This document shows, in pieces, positions 1 through 7,050 of a DNA stretch of 10,759 nt. The notes below the pieces were generated by a model. The model made no database searches. It was not told where the DNA came from and saw only the letters and a program-made list of their open reading frames with translations. The stretch lies in the NCBI GenBank assembly GCA_004525825.1, contig SPBY01000055.1, positions 1 to 10,759 of the forward strand, read 5' to 3'. The stretch's first letter is position 1. Each line of letters begins with the position of its first letter. This DNA is from Bacteroidia bacterium (lineage in GTDB: Bacteria > Bacteroidota > Bacteroidia > Bacteroidales > GCA-2748055). The position numbers and the translations under genes were made by a program.

Positions 1-1
1 G

Positions 2-103
2 ATATTATATAAGCCAGACAACAACTATGCCCGGGGTATAATTAGGGAAAGAGTGACATGTTTCTGGCCTGATTCAAGGCATAATGTCATGGTGGAAAAG
101 TAG
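2..103 (+). CDS. Possible C-terminal end of an unidentified upstream gene
   Basis: One of the three + frames is open from the window edge to a TAG at 101-103, giving 33 residues that begin ILYKPDNNYARG and end in NVMVEK. The other two + frames hit stops by about position 40. The composition (mixed charged and aromatic residues, no low complexity) resembles a real protein tail. I do not recognise a family, and an open stretch this short can occur by chance. If real, the gene runs in the same direction as the repressor gene and ends about 155 bp before it. Confidence 0.35.
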   Translation: MLYKPDNNYARGIIRERVTCFWPDSRHNVMVEK

Positions 104-172
104 CGACAGTTCTGCCTTTGATACCGCGAAATCAATTTTCAGCCAATAACTTCTAATAAAAGCGTTAAATAG

Positions 173-205
173 TTTTGATTATTTAAACGTTTAAGCATAT
201 ATTTG
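173..205 (+). promoter_or_regulatory. Bacteroidota-type promoter of the lacI-family gene
   Basis: A TTTTG at 173-177 (core TTG 175-177) is followed after 20 nt by TATATTTG at 198-205. This is a full match to the Bacteroidota sigma-ABfr consensus (-33 TTG, -7 TAnnTTTG) with correct spacing. Transcription would start near 211-213, leaving a leader of about 48 nt before the ATG at 260. The spacer holds a palindromic operator, so a bound repressor would block polymerase directly. I saw no other element of comparable quality between 104 and 259. Confidence 0.65.
183..194. promoter_or_regulatory. Operator O1: perfect 12-bp palindrome TTAAACGTTTAA
   Basis: TTAAACGTTTAA is perfectly self-complementary with a central CG step, the classic geometry of LacI-family operators, where the hinge helices insert at the central CpG. 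It lies between the -33 and -7 elements of the repressor gene promoter. Its right half, CGTTTAAGCA (188-197), recurs exactly in inverted orientation at 1288-1297 in front of the operon. Autoregulation by the adjacent LacI-family protein is inferred. Confidence 0.65.
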
Positions 206-259
206 ATCAGTAAATCATATTTCACAGGCTTTTTTAAAACTCACCAAAGATAAAGGCAA

Positions 260-1273
260 ATGCAGAAAAGAGTATCATTGAAAGATATAGCCAACAAGGT
301 GGGAGTCTCCATTGCACTTGTATCCTATGTGATCAACGGCCAGGAAAAAGAGAAAAGAGTAGGTGCGGAGGTAGTTAAGAAAATAAGGGAGGCTGCCGAA
401 GAATTAAATTATCAGCCCAATCAAATCGCACGTAGTCTGAGAATGAAATCCACTAAGACGATTGGGCTTATAGTGGCTGATATTGCCAACCCGTTTTTTG
501 GTCATCTGGCAAGAATCATAGAAAATGAAGCCTCAAATCAAGGATACACAGTGATTTTTGGTAGTTCGGATGAAGATCAATTTAAATCTGAATCACTGAT
601 CAACACCCTATCAAACCGGCAGGTTGATGGTTTTATAATCGTTCCTACAGAAGGTACTATCGGGCAAATACGTGAGCTTGCCAAAAAGAAAACACCTTTT
701 GTGCTGGTGGACCGTTATTTTCCGGAAATCAATGCCAGTCATGTTGTTCTAGATAACTACAGGGCTACCTACGATGCAACAGTTCAACTGATAAATGAAG
801 GATACAGGAACATTAGCTTGTGTGCTTATGAACTCGATCTGATTCACATGAAAGAGCGGATCCGAGGATACAGGGAAGCTATGCAGTACAATAACCTGGC
901 TGAAAACCTTCATCTTGTTGAAATCAGACCGGAGCATTATAAGGAAGATATAGGAAAAGCGTTTGATGAGATAGTAGCTGTACAGAAAGAGAGTAGAGCA
1001 CTTATTTTCGCTACGAATGCCTTGTCTGTTTACGGATTATACTGTATTCAGAAAAAATCTCTGAAAATACCTAAGGATATAGCCTTTTTTGGCTTTGATG
1101 GAGGGGAAAGCTTTGATCTGTTCGATCCACCCTTGAGTTTTGTACAGCAACCACTTGAAGAAATGGGGAAGGAGTCATTTAATGTATTACTGAACCTAAT
1201 AAACGGATCAAGCAAGATAACACAGGTCATGCTTAGTCCCGCCCTGATTGTGCGAAATACAGTCAATACATAA
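260..1273 (+). CDS. LacI-family transcriptional repressor, probable local regulator
   Basis: This 337-residue protein has the usual LacI/GalR length and layout. An N-terminal helix-turn-helix (residues 5-30, VSLKDIANKVGVSIALVSYV) leads into the hinge region (about 50-60, with NYQPNQIARSLR). A periplasmic-binding-protein-like effector domain follows from about residue 66 (TIGLIVADIANPFFG) and includes the VDGFIIVP and IFATNALS strands. It is a cytoplasmic DNA-binding protein expected to be released by a sugar effector. The recognition helix is atypical: at the positions aligning with Tyr17, Gln18 and Arg22 of E. coli LacI it has Ile18, Ala19 and Tyr23. The start is preceded closely by an AAAGG at 252-256. 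The gene has its own promoter with operator O1 and is followed 54 bp later by the sugar operon with the related operator O2. The effector is unknown; D-arabinose, L-fucose or a derivative is a guess from context. Confidence 0.93.
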   Translation: MQKRVSLKDIANKVGVSIALVSYVINGQEKEKRVGAEVVKKIREAAEELNYQPNQIARSLRMKSTKTIGLIVADIANPFFGHLARIIENEASNQGYTVIFGSSDEDQFKSESLINTLSNRQVDGFIIVPTEGTIGQIRELAKKKTPFVLVDRYFPEINASHVVLDNYRATYDATVQLINEGYRNISLCAYELDLIHMKERIRGYREAMQYNNLAENLHLVEIRPEHYKEDIGKAFDEIVAVQKESRALIFATNALSVYGLYCIQKKSLKIPKDIAFFGFDGGESFDLFDPPLSFVQQPLEEMGKESFNVLLNLINGSSKITQVMLSPALIVRNTVNT

Positions 1274-1286
1274 AAATTTTGATTAG

Positions 1287-1306
1287 TTGCTTAAACGATT
1301 ATGCAA
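1287..1306. promoter_or_regulatory. Operator O2: imperfect 20-bp palindrome before the operon
   Basis: TTGCTTAAACGATTATGCAA pairs at 8 of 10 positions about a central CG. Its left half contains TGCTTAAACG, the exact reverse complement of the 10-mer at 188-197 next to O1. It lies in the 54-bp gap between the repressor gene and the GH172 gene, where it would control the operon. The shared half-site at two promoters around a LacI-family gene strongly suggests a common repressor; binding itself is inferred. Confidence 0.65.
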
Positions 1307-1317
1307 AAATATATTAA
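1287..1317 (+). promoter_or_regulatory. Candidate operon promoter overlapping operator O2
   Basis: A TTG at 1287-1289 is followed after 20 nt by TATATTAA at 1310-1317, which keeps the TAnnTT part of the Bacteroidota -7 element but lacks the final TG. Transcription would start close to the ATG at 1328, leaving a very short leader. A second TTTTG at 1277-1281 sits in the same context (TTTTGATTA) as the -33 of the repressor gene, but the 20-nt spacing from it leads only to a poor -7 (around 1300-1309). The promoter position is therefore uncertain, and readthrough from the repressor gene is also possible. Confidence 0.4.
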
Positions 1318-1327
1318 CATCTGAGTC

Positions 1328-2488
1328 ATGAAAAAGAGGATTACAGTGTATTTTTTAGTGCTAACTCTGCCCTTTCTGGCTTTCACCCAGGAACCTTTTA
1401 ATGGATTGGATATGAATATGGGCAACCTGTATCGGCTGTCAAATGCCAAAACACGGTCGATCAGTCCTGAAAATTTTACCGGTGAGAAAGGAAAAGGAGG
1501 TATGGCAGATATCAAGGATAAAGACCTGCCCAATGTGGCAAACGCCTCTCATGCAGCCCGGGATCTCGGACAAGCCTGGAAAGTAAACCCTTTTGTAAAG
1601 ATTAAGCCCGGGGAGACCTTTACTATGGCTGAGATTGAGGGGCCAGGAGCCATTCAACATATCTGGATGACCCCCACTGGAAACTGGCGTTTTTCAATTA
1701 TCCGGATCTTCTGGGACGATGAAAAGGAACCCTCCGTTGAATGTCCGGTGGGAGATTTTTTTGGAATGGGTTGGAATGTATATGCCCCTCTAAGTTCACT
1801 GGCTGTGTGTGTAAATCCCGGCAGTGCCTTTAATTGTTACTGGACAATGCCCTTCCGGAAAAAATGCAGGATTACCATGGAGAACATCAATGAAAGTGAA
1901 ACCATGACTCTCTACTATCAGGTGGATTTTACCCTTACGGATGTACCCGCAGATGCGGCATATTTTCACGCCCAGTTTCATCGCACCAATCCCAATAAAA
2001 CATCTGTATATACCATTGTTGATGGCATAAAGGGGAAAGGACAATTCGTTGGACTGTATCTGGCATGGGGTGTGAATAACAACGGATGGTGGGGAGAGGG
2101 GGAAATAAAATTCTACATGGACGGCGATACCGATTTCCCAACCATCTGCGGAACCGGAACGGAGGATTACTTCTGTGGTTCTTACAATTTCGACCGGGAA
2201 GGACAGTACAAGGAATTCTGTACGCCTTACGCGGGACTTCACCAGGTGATCCGTCCCAATGGATCCTATCTTTCTCAACAACGATTTGGGCTCTACAGAT
2301 GGCACATTATGGACCCGGTGCGTTTTGAAACAGATCTCAAAATTACCATCCAGGACCTTGGGTGGGGACATGGCGGACGCTACCTTCCGCAGCAATCGGA
2401 TATCTCATCTGTCTGTTTCTGGTACCAATCAGATCCACATGCAAAATTTCCCAAAATACCTGCCTGGCAGGAGCTTGAAACTAACTGA
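1328..2488 (+). CDS. Secreted DUF2961 / GH172-family glycoside hydrolase
   Basis: A 386-residue protein with a signal peptide (MKKR, then a hydrophobic stretch, probable cleavage after AFT at residue 20), so periplasmic or surface-exposed. It carries the hallmarks I associate with DUF2961, now GH172: EIEGPGAIQHIWMT (102-115), WWGEGEIKFYMDGD (254-267) and GTGTEDYF (275-282). Glu257/Glu259 and Glu279 are plausible catalytic acids; I have not aligned them to a structure. Characterised GH172 enzymes act on furanosides: alpha-D-fructofuranosidase/difructose dianhydride I synthase and exo-alpha-D-arabinofuranosidase. Which specificity applies here cannot be read from sequence alone. It is the first gene of the operon, directly after operator O2, with the fucI-like gene starting 12 bp downstream. 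The FucI/FucP neighbours favour release of D-arabinose. The family call is firm; the substrate is inferred. Confidence 0.88.
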   Translation: MKKRITVYFLVLTLPFLAFTQEPFNGLDMNMGNLYRLSNAKTRSISPENFTGEKGKGGMADIKDKDLPNVANASHAARDLGQAWKVNPFVKIKPGETFTMAEIEGPGAIQHIWMTPTGNWRFSIIRIFWDDEKEPSVECPVGDFFGMGWNVYAPLSSLAVCVNPGSAFNCYWTMPFRKKCRITMENINESETMTLYYQVDFTLTDVPADAAYFHAQFHRTNPNKTSVYTIVDGIKGKGQFVGLYLAWGVNNNGWWGEGEIKFYMDGDTDFPTICGTGTEDYFCGSYNFDREGQYKEFCTPYAGLHQVIRPNGSYLSQQRFGLYRWHIMDPVRFETDLKITIQDLGWGHGGRYLPQQSDISSVCFWYQSDPHAKFPKIPAWQELETN

Positions 2489-2500
2489 GCCAGAAAAGAT

Positions 2501-4276
2501 ATGAAGCACAGATTAATTGGAAGATTGCCACGGGTCGGAATAAGACCTGTCATCGATGGTCGCGAAGCTGGGATTCGGGAATCACTCGAAAACCAGACCA
2601 TGAACATGGCCAGGGCTGCCGCCCTCCTTATTGAAGAGAATCTCAGATTTCCCTCGGGTGAAAAGGTTGAATGCATCATTTCAGATACAAGCATAGGTGG
2701 GGTTGCGGATGCGGCCCGTTGTGCTGAACAATTCTCACGTGAAGGAGTGAGTGTTTCACTGACAGTAACGCCATGCTGGTGTTATGGTACGGAGGTAATG
2801 GACAGTGACCCTTTGATACCCAAAGCCATCTGGGGTTTTAACGGAACCGAGCGGCCTGGTGCTGTTTACCTGGCTGCAGCCCTGGCGGGATATGCCCAAA
2901 AAGGATTGCCTGCATTTGGTATTTACGGCAGGGATGTTCAGGATTCGAATGATCAGAACATTCCTGGAGATGTCCAGGAGAAAATTCTTCGATTTGTGAA
3001 TGTAGGGCTTGCTCTTGCCCAGATGAAGGGTAAATCATATCTCTCCATTGGTTATGCTTCCATGGGTATTGCCGGATCAATGGTAAACCCGGAGTTTTTC
3101 CAGGATTACCTGGGGATGAGGACCGAATTTGTGGACATGACAGAAATACGTCGCAGGATCGACATGCTAATCTATGACCAGAGTGAATTTGAACGGGCAA
3201 TATCGTGGGCAAGAGAAAAGTGTCAGGAGGGTCCTGATCCGAACAAAGTGCCTTCTGATCGCACAAGAAAAGACTGGGAATGGGAGACCGTAGTAAAAAT
3301 GACACTTATCTGCCGAGATCTGATGATAGGGAACCCCAAGCTGACAGAATTGGGATTTGGCGAAGAAGCCCGGGGAAAAAATGCCCTGGCAGCCGGCTTC
3401 CAGGGCCAAAGGCAATGGACCGACTTTTATCCAAACGGTGATTTTACGGAAGCCATTCTCAATTCTTCTTTTGACTGGAACGGGATCAGACAGCCTTTTG
3501 TATTTGCTACTGAGAACGACAGTTTGAATGGGGTATCCATGCTGTTTGGGCATTTATTGACCAATACTGCACAGATTTTTTCAGATGTGCGCACCTTCTG
3601 GAGTCCTCAATCGGTAAAGCGGGTTACTGGCTATGATCTGAGTGGACTGGCGTCCAACGGTTTTATCCATCTCATCAATTCTGGCTCAACCACCCTGGAT
3701 GCAACTGCCCAGCAGCGCGATGCTCAGGGAAATCCGGCCATGAAACCCTGGTGGGAAATTCAGACTGAAGAGGTCGATCTCTGTCTTAAAAACACACGCT
3801 GGTGTCCTGGCAACAAGGAATATTTCAGGGGCGGAGGTTTCTCTTCACAGTTCAAGACTGCAGCCCAGATGCCTGTAACCATGAGCCGGATCAACCTGGT
3901 GAAAGGGCTGGGACCTGTGTTGCAAATTGCTGAAGGATGGACCATTGAACTTCCAGCGAAGATCCATTCGGTTCTGGACCAGAGAACAGATCCCAGCTGG
4001 CCCACAACCTGGTTTGTTCCAAGAATCACCGGTAAGGGACCATTCAGGGATGTTTACTCGGTGATGGCCGGTTGGGGTGCAAATCATGGAGCCATATCCT
4101 TTGGTCACATTGGAGCCGATCTGATTACACTTGCTTCCATGCTGAGGATACCGGTATGTATGAACAATGTTCCTGATGAGGCGATTTTTCGCCCCAGCGC
4201 CTGGAGTGCATTTGGAAGTGAGATGGAAGGAGCCGATTACCGGGCTTGTTTCAATTATGGCCCCATATATTCATGA
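2501..4276 (+). CDS. fucI: L-fucose isomerase family protein (L-fucose/D-arabinose isomerase)
   Basis: A cytoplasmic metal-dependent aldose-ketose isomerase of 591 residues, the same length as E. coli FucI. The metal ligands of E. coli FucI (Glu337, Asp361, His528) correspond, offset by one, to Glu338 in ATEND, Asp362 in FSDV and His529 in GANHG. Other family blocks are IGRLPRVGIRPVIDGR near the N-terminus and FGHIGADL after the histidine. The E. coli enzyme converts L-fucose to L-fuculose and also D-arabinose to D-ribulose, because the two sugars share configuration at C2-C4. No signal peptide is present. The stop overlaps the ATG of the next gene (ATGA at 4273-4276), which suggests translational coupling. 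No fuculokinase, ribulokinase or aldolase gene is in the window, so the next step must be encoded elsewhere. Family identity is very sure; the physiological sugar is open. Confidence 0.95.
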   Translation: MKHRLIGRLPRVGIRPVIDGREAGIRESLENQTMNMARAAALLIEENLRFPSGEKVECIISDTSIGGVADAARCAEQFSREGVSVSLTVTPCWCYGTEVMDSDPLIPKAIWGFNGTERPGAVYLAAALAGYAQKGLPAFGIYGRDVQDSNDQNIPGDVQEKILRFVNVGLALAQMKGKSYLSIGYASMGIAGSMVNPEFFQDYLGMRTEFVDMTEIRRRIDMLIYDQSEFERAISWAREKCQEGPDPNKVPSDRTRKDWEWETVVKMTLICRDLMIGNPKLTELGFGEEARGKNALAAGFQGQRQWTDFYPNGDFTEAILNSSFDWNGIRQPFVFATENDSLNGVSMLFGHLLTNTAQIFSDVRTFWSPQSVKRVTGYDLSGLASNGFIHLINSGSTTLDATAQQRDAQGNPAMKPWWEIQTEEVDLCLKNTRWCPGNKEYFRGGGFSSQFKTAAQMPVTMSRINLVKGLGPVLQIAEGWTIELPAKIHSVLDQRTDPSWPTTWFVPRITGKGPFRDVYSVMAGWGANHGAISFGHIGADLITLASMLRIPVCMNNVPDEAIFRPSAWSAFGSEMEGADYRACFNYGPIYS

Positions 4277-5592
4277 GCATTATAAAACACCTAAAGATGA
4301 ATGCATCAAGCTATAAATATTGTTTCCGGGTGACAAGCATGGTGGTTTTATGTTCCATGCTGTCTTGCACACCCCGGGAAAATAACGATTCCAAACAAAT
4401 GAAAAGTCCATTTAGTCAAGGAAGCTATGGTTACGATGCAGAGTTTCTAAGCAAAAACAACATAGATTTTATAGAATTAAATGATCCTGGATCAAAAGCC
4501 ACCGTACTCATTGTACCCGGATACCAGGGCAGAGTAATGACCAGCAGTGTTAGTGGCGATGAAGGAACCAGTTATGGCTGGATCAACTATTCCCTGATCG
4601 AATCCGGAGAAAAGAATGATCAGTTCAATCCCTACGGTGGAGAAGAACGATTCTGGTTGGGGCCTGAGGGGGGGGACTTTTCGATCTATTTTGAAGAAGG
4701 AGAGGAGCAGGAATTTCCCAATTGGAATGTCCCAAAGTTTATTGATACAGAGCCTTTTGATCTAATCTCTCAAAGCCCGCAAAGTGTTAGCTTCCAAAAG
4801 GACTTTACCTTAAGGAATGCCTCAGGGACCCAACTGCATATCGGGATCGAACGAAAGGTGAGGATCCTCTCTCGGGGGGAGGCAGACCATGCACTGGCAG
4901 TCACTCTTGATACTTCTTTATCTTTCGTCGGATATGAATCGGAGAATGTACTGATTAACAGGGGTGAGTTTGATTGGGACAGAAGCACAGGGGCTTTATC
5001 TATCTGGATGCTTTCAATGTTCAATCCATCTGAAAAAGGAGTGGTGGTGATTCCCTTCCACGAGGGAAAGGATATGGACTTAGGCAAAATAGTTACGGAT
5101 GATTATTTTGGGAAGGTTCCATCCGACAGACTGATCACCAGAAACGGGCTGCTTCTGTTTAAGACCGATGGGAAATTCCGGAGTAAGATTGGTCTTTCTC
5201 CATATCGTGCATTGCCCTATTGTGGCAGCTATGATTCAGAAAATCAGGTTTTAACACTGTTAAAGTATTCGCAAGCAGATCAAGCCTCTGTATATGTAAA
5301 TTCGAAATGGGGAGCGCAGGAGGATCCCTTCCTAGGTGATGTGTTAAATGCCTACAACGACGGTCCGGTGGAGGATGGATCCATCATGGGCCCTTTTTAT
5401 GAAATCGAGAGTTCCTCTCCTGCAGCATTGATCTCTGCCGGAAATCAAATAAGCCATACCCAGCAAATATTTCATATCACAGGTGAGGAAAATAAATTGT
5501 CCTTCATCACGGAAAAACTATTTGGAATGACCATTAATGATATCAAAGAGGCCTTCGAAAAGAAAGAAATAATGGAATCAACTAATAATTAG
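4273..5592 (+). CDS. Lipoprotein resembling DUF6786, mutarotase-like
   Basis: About 439 residues. The start at 4273 overlaps the fucI stop as ATGA; an in-frame ATG at 4297 would give a more usual 24-residue signal segment, and one at 4246 is further upstream. A hydrophobic stretch (VTSMVVLCSMLSC) ends in a probable lipidated cysteine (residue 32 from 4273), followed by a polar linker, as in Bacteroidota lipoproteins. The body carries YGYDAEFL, YQGRVMTS (84-91) and GGEERFWLGPEGG (122-134). I recall this pattern from DUF6786-type proteins found beside sugar-utilisation genes; I could not check it. The beta-rich sequence and conserved Glu/Arg residues recall galactose-mutarotase-like folds, so anomer interconversion or sugar binding in the periplasm is possible, but no activity is demonstrated. 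A run of eight G (4668-4675) encodes part of the conserved motif. The next gene starts one base after the stop. Confidence 0.75.
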   Translation: MSIIKHLKMNASSYKYCFRVTSMVVLCSMLSCTPRENNDSKQMKSPFSQGSYGYDAEFLSKNNIDFIELNDPGSKATVLIVPGYQGRVMTSSVSGDEGTSYGWINYSLIESGEKNDQFNPYGGEERFWLGPEGGDFSIYFEEGEEQEFPNWNVPKFIDTEPFDLISQSPQSVSFQKDFTLRNASGTQLHIGIERKVRILSRGEADHALAVTLDTSLSFVGYESENVLINRGEFDWDRSTGALSIWMLSMFNPSEKGVVVIPFHEGKDMDLGKIVTDDYFGKVPSDRLITRNGLLLFKTDGKFRSKIGLSPYRALPYCGSYDSENQVLTLLKYSQADQASVYVNSKWGAQEDPFLGDVLNAYNDGPVEDGSIMGPFYEIESSSPAALISAGNQISHTQQIFHITGEENKLSFITEKLFGMTINDIKEAFEKKEIMESTNN

Positions 5593-5593
5593 G

Positions 5594-7030
5594 ATGTACA
5601 TGGCAAAGGATCGAATTATTCCCAAAGGTATCGTGTTGCCCTTTATTCTTCTTTCTGCCCTATTCTTTGCTTGGGCGGTGCCCAATAACCTGACCGATAC
5701 AATGCTTGCGGCTTTTAAAAGGATCATGAGTTTGACCGATTCCAAGACCGCATGGATACAGGTATCATGTTATCTGCTCGGTTACGGATGTTTCGCGATC
5801 CCCGGGGCCTTATTCATAAAGAGATTTACTTATAAATCGGGCGTACTGCTTGGCCTTGGGATGTACGCTTTCGGGGCATTTCTGTTTTATCCTGCCATGC
5901 TTCTGTCGGGTTCGAGCATCAATATCAGTTTCCTGATGTTCCTTTTTGCCATACTTATTCTATTTGCGGGACTTTCTATTCTTGAGACTTCGACTAACTC
6001 TTACGTATGTGCCATGGGCCCGGAGAAAACAGCGACACAACGGCTCAATTTTGCTCAGTCTTTCAACCCTTTTGGCGCAATTACCGGGGTAGTAATCAGC
6101 CAAGTCTTTATTCTGTCGCGGCTGAATACACTGAGTGCCAGTGAGAGATCAGCCCTCCCTGCAGAGGAGTTGATAAAGATCCAGGGTGTGGAGTTGAATG
6201 CAGTAACCATGACCTACATGGCTATCGGATTGGTCATGGTACTTCTGGCACTGGCTATATACTTTACGAGAATGCCGGCGCTCAAAGAAGATGATAAGAA
6301 ACTTGATTTTTCGGGCACCTTCCGGCGCTTAAAGAAAAACAGGAATTATGTATGGGCTGTTACCGCACAGTTTTTCTATGTGGGGGCGCAGATTGCTGTG
6401 TGGTCTTTTATCATCAGGTATTCCATGCAGCAACTTCACCTGGATCAGACCATAGCACAGCTCGGAGAAAACGCTACCATGGCCGAAATCATTTCAAGTC
6501 TGCGAAATGTGGAACCCCTTGCTGCCGGTTTCTACAAAGTTTGCGAATGGATGGGCCTCAATGCACTTTTGCCACGGACCGCCGAACAGGCCGGAGCAAC
6601 CTACTACATCATGTCGCTGATCCTGTTCGTGTTTTCCAGGTTCCTGTGTACCGGTCTTATGAAATTTGTCAGGCCCCGCGTTTTGCTGACCACCCTTTCT
6701 ATTCTGGCTGTTGTACTTTGCATGCTTACCATATATGGGCATGGCCGATTCGGGATATATGCACTCATCGGAGTATCCGGATGTATGTCGCTGATGTTCC
6801 CGACCATTTACGGTCTCGGAATAGCAGGTCTCGGCGAAGACACTAAAATCGGAGGGGCCGGTATGATCATGGCCATTGCCGGAGCTGCATTTTTAACCCA
6901 GATTCAGGGAATTGTATCAGATCAATCGGGCAACATTGTGATTGCCTACTGGGTGCCTGCCATCGCATTTGTGATCATTGCGTACTATGCAGGGATTGTG
7001 TCCCGAAAGCGACCAGTATTAACAGGTTGA
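5594..7030 (+). CDS. fucP: FucP-type sugar/H+ symporter (major facilitator superfamily)
   Basis: An inner-membrane transporter of 478 residues with about 12 hydrophobic segments. It matches E. coli FucP in diagnostic places: FFAWAVPNNLTD near the end of TM1 (Asp35, equivalent to the proton-coupling Asp46), LSILETSTNSY in TM4 (Glu131, equivalent to Glu135), then GPEKTATQRLNFAQSFNPFG and YVGAQIAVWSFIIRY in TM7. FucP imports L-fucose with a proton and also accepts D-arabinose, matching the FucI-like enzyme upstream. Relative to E. coli FucP (438 residues) there is an extra stretch of roughly 45 residues between TM7 and TM8 (about 280-336), predicted to be periplasmic. The start at 5594 is one base past the previous stop; the ATG at 5600 has an AGGA at 5591-5594 and may be the real start. 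The sugar is inferred from family and context. Confidence 0.9.
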   Translation: MYMAKDRIIPKGIVLPFILLSALFFAWAVPNNLTDTMLAAFKRIMSLTDSKTAWIQVSCYLLGYGCFAIPGALFIKRFTYKSGVLLGLGMYAFGAFLFYPAMLLSGSSINISFLMFLFAILILFAGLSILETSTNSYVCAMGPEKTATQRLNFAQSFNPFGAITGVVISQVFILSRLNTLSASERSALPAEELIKIQGVELNAVTMTYMAIGLVMVLLALAIYFTRMPALKEDDKKLDFSGTFRRLKKNRNYVWAVTAQFFYVGAQIAVWSFIIRYSMQQLHLDQTIAQLGENATMAEIISSLRNVEPLAAGFYKVCEWMGLNALLPRTAEQAGATYYIMSLILFVFSRFLCTGLMKFVRPRVLLTTLSILAVVLCMLTIYGHGRFGIYALIGVSGCMSLMFPTIYGLGIAGLGEDTKIGGAGMIMAIAGAAFLTQIQGIVSDQSGNIVIAYWVPAIAFVIIAYYAGIVSRKRPVLTG

Positions 7031-7050
7031 TTCAAAATTAGAATCTGACA

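Noticed and set aside
104..172. Terminator or small RNA between the upstream tail and the repressor promoter
   Set aside because: I found no stable hairpin followed by a T run and no conserved RNA pattern in this stretch.
1796..2395. A 199-codon open frame on the minus strand
   Set aside because: It lies wholly inside the GH172 gene, whose + frame has clear family motifs and a signal peptide. The antisense product shows no recognisable domain.
2838..3553. Minus-strand open frames of 155 and 128 codons
   Set aside because: Both are antisense to the fucI-like gene, which is full length with intact metal ligands. No family resemblance was seen.
6352..6846. A 164-codon open frame on the + strand in another frame
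   Set aside because: It is nested within the symporter gene and rich in His, Cys and Arg, as expected of an out-of-frame reading.
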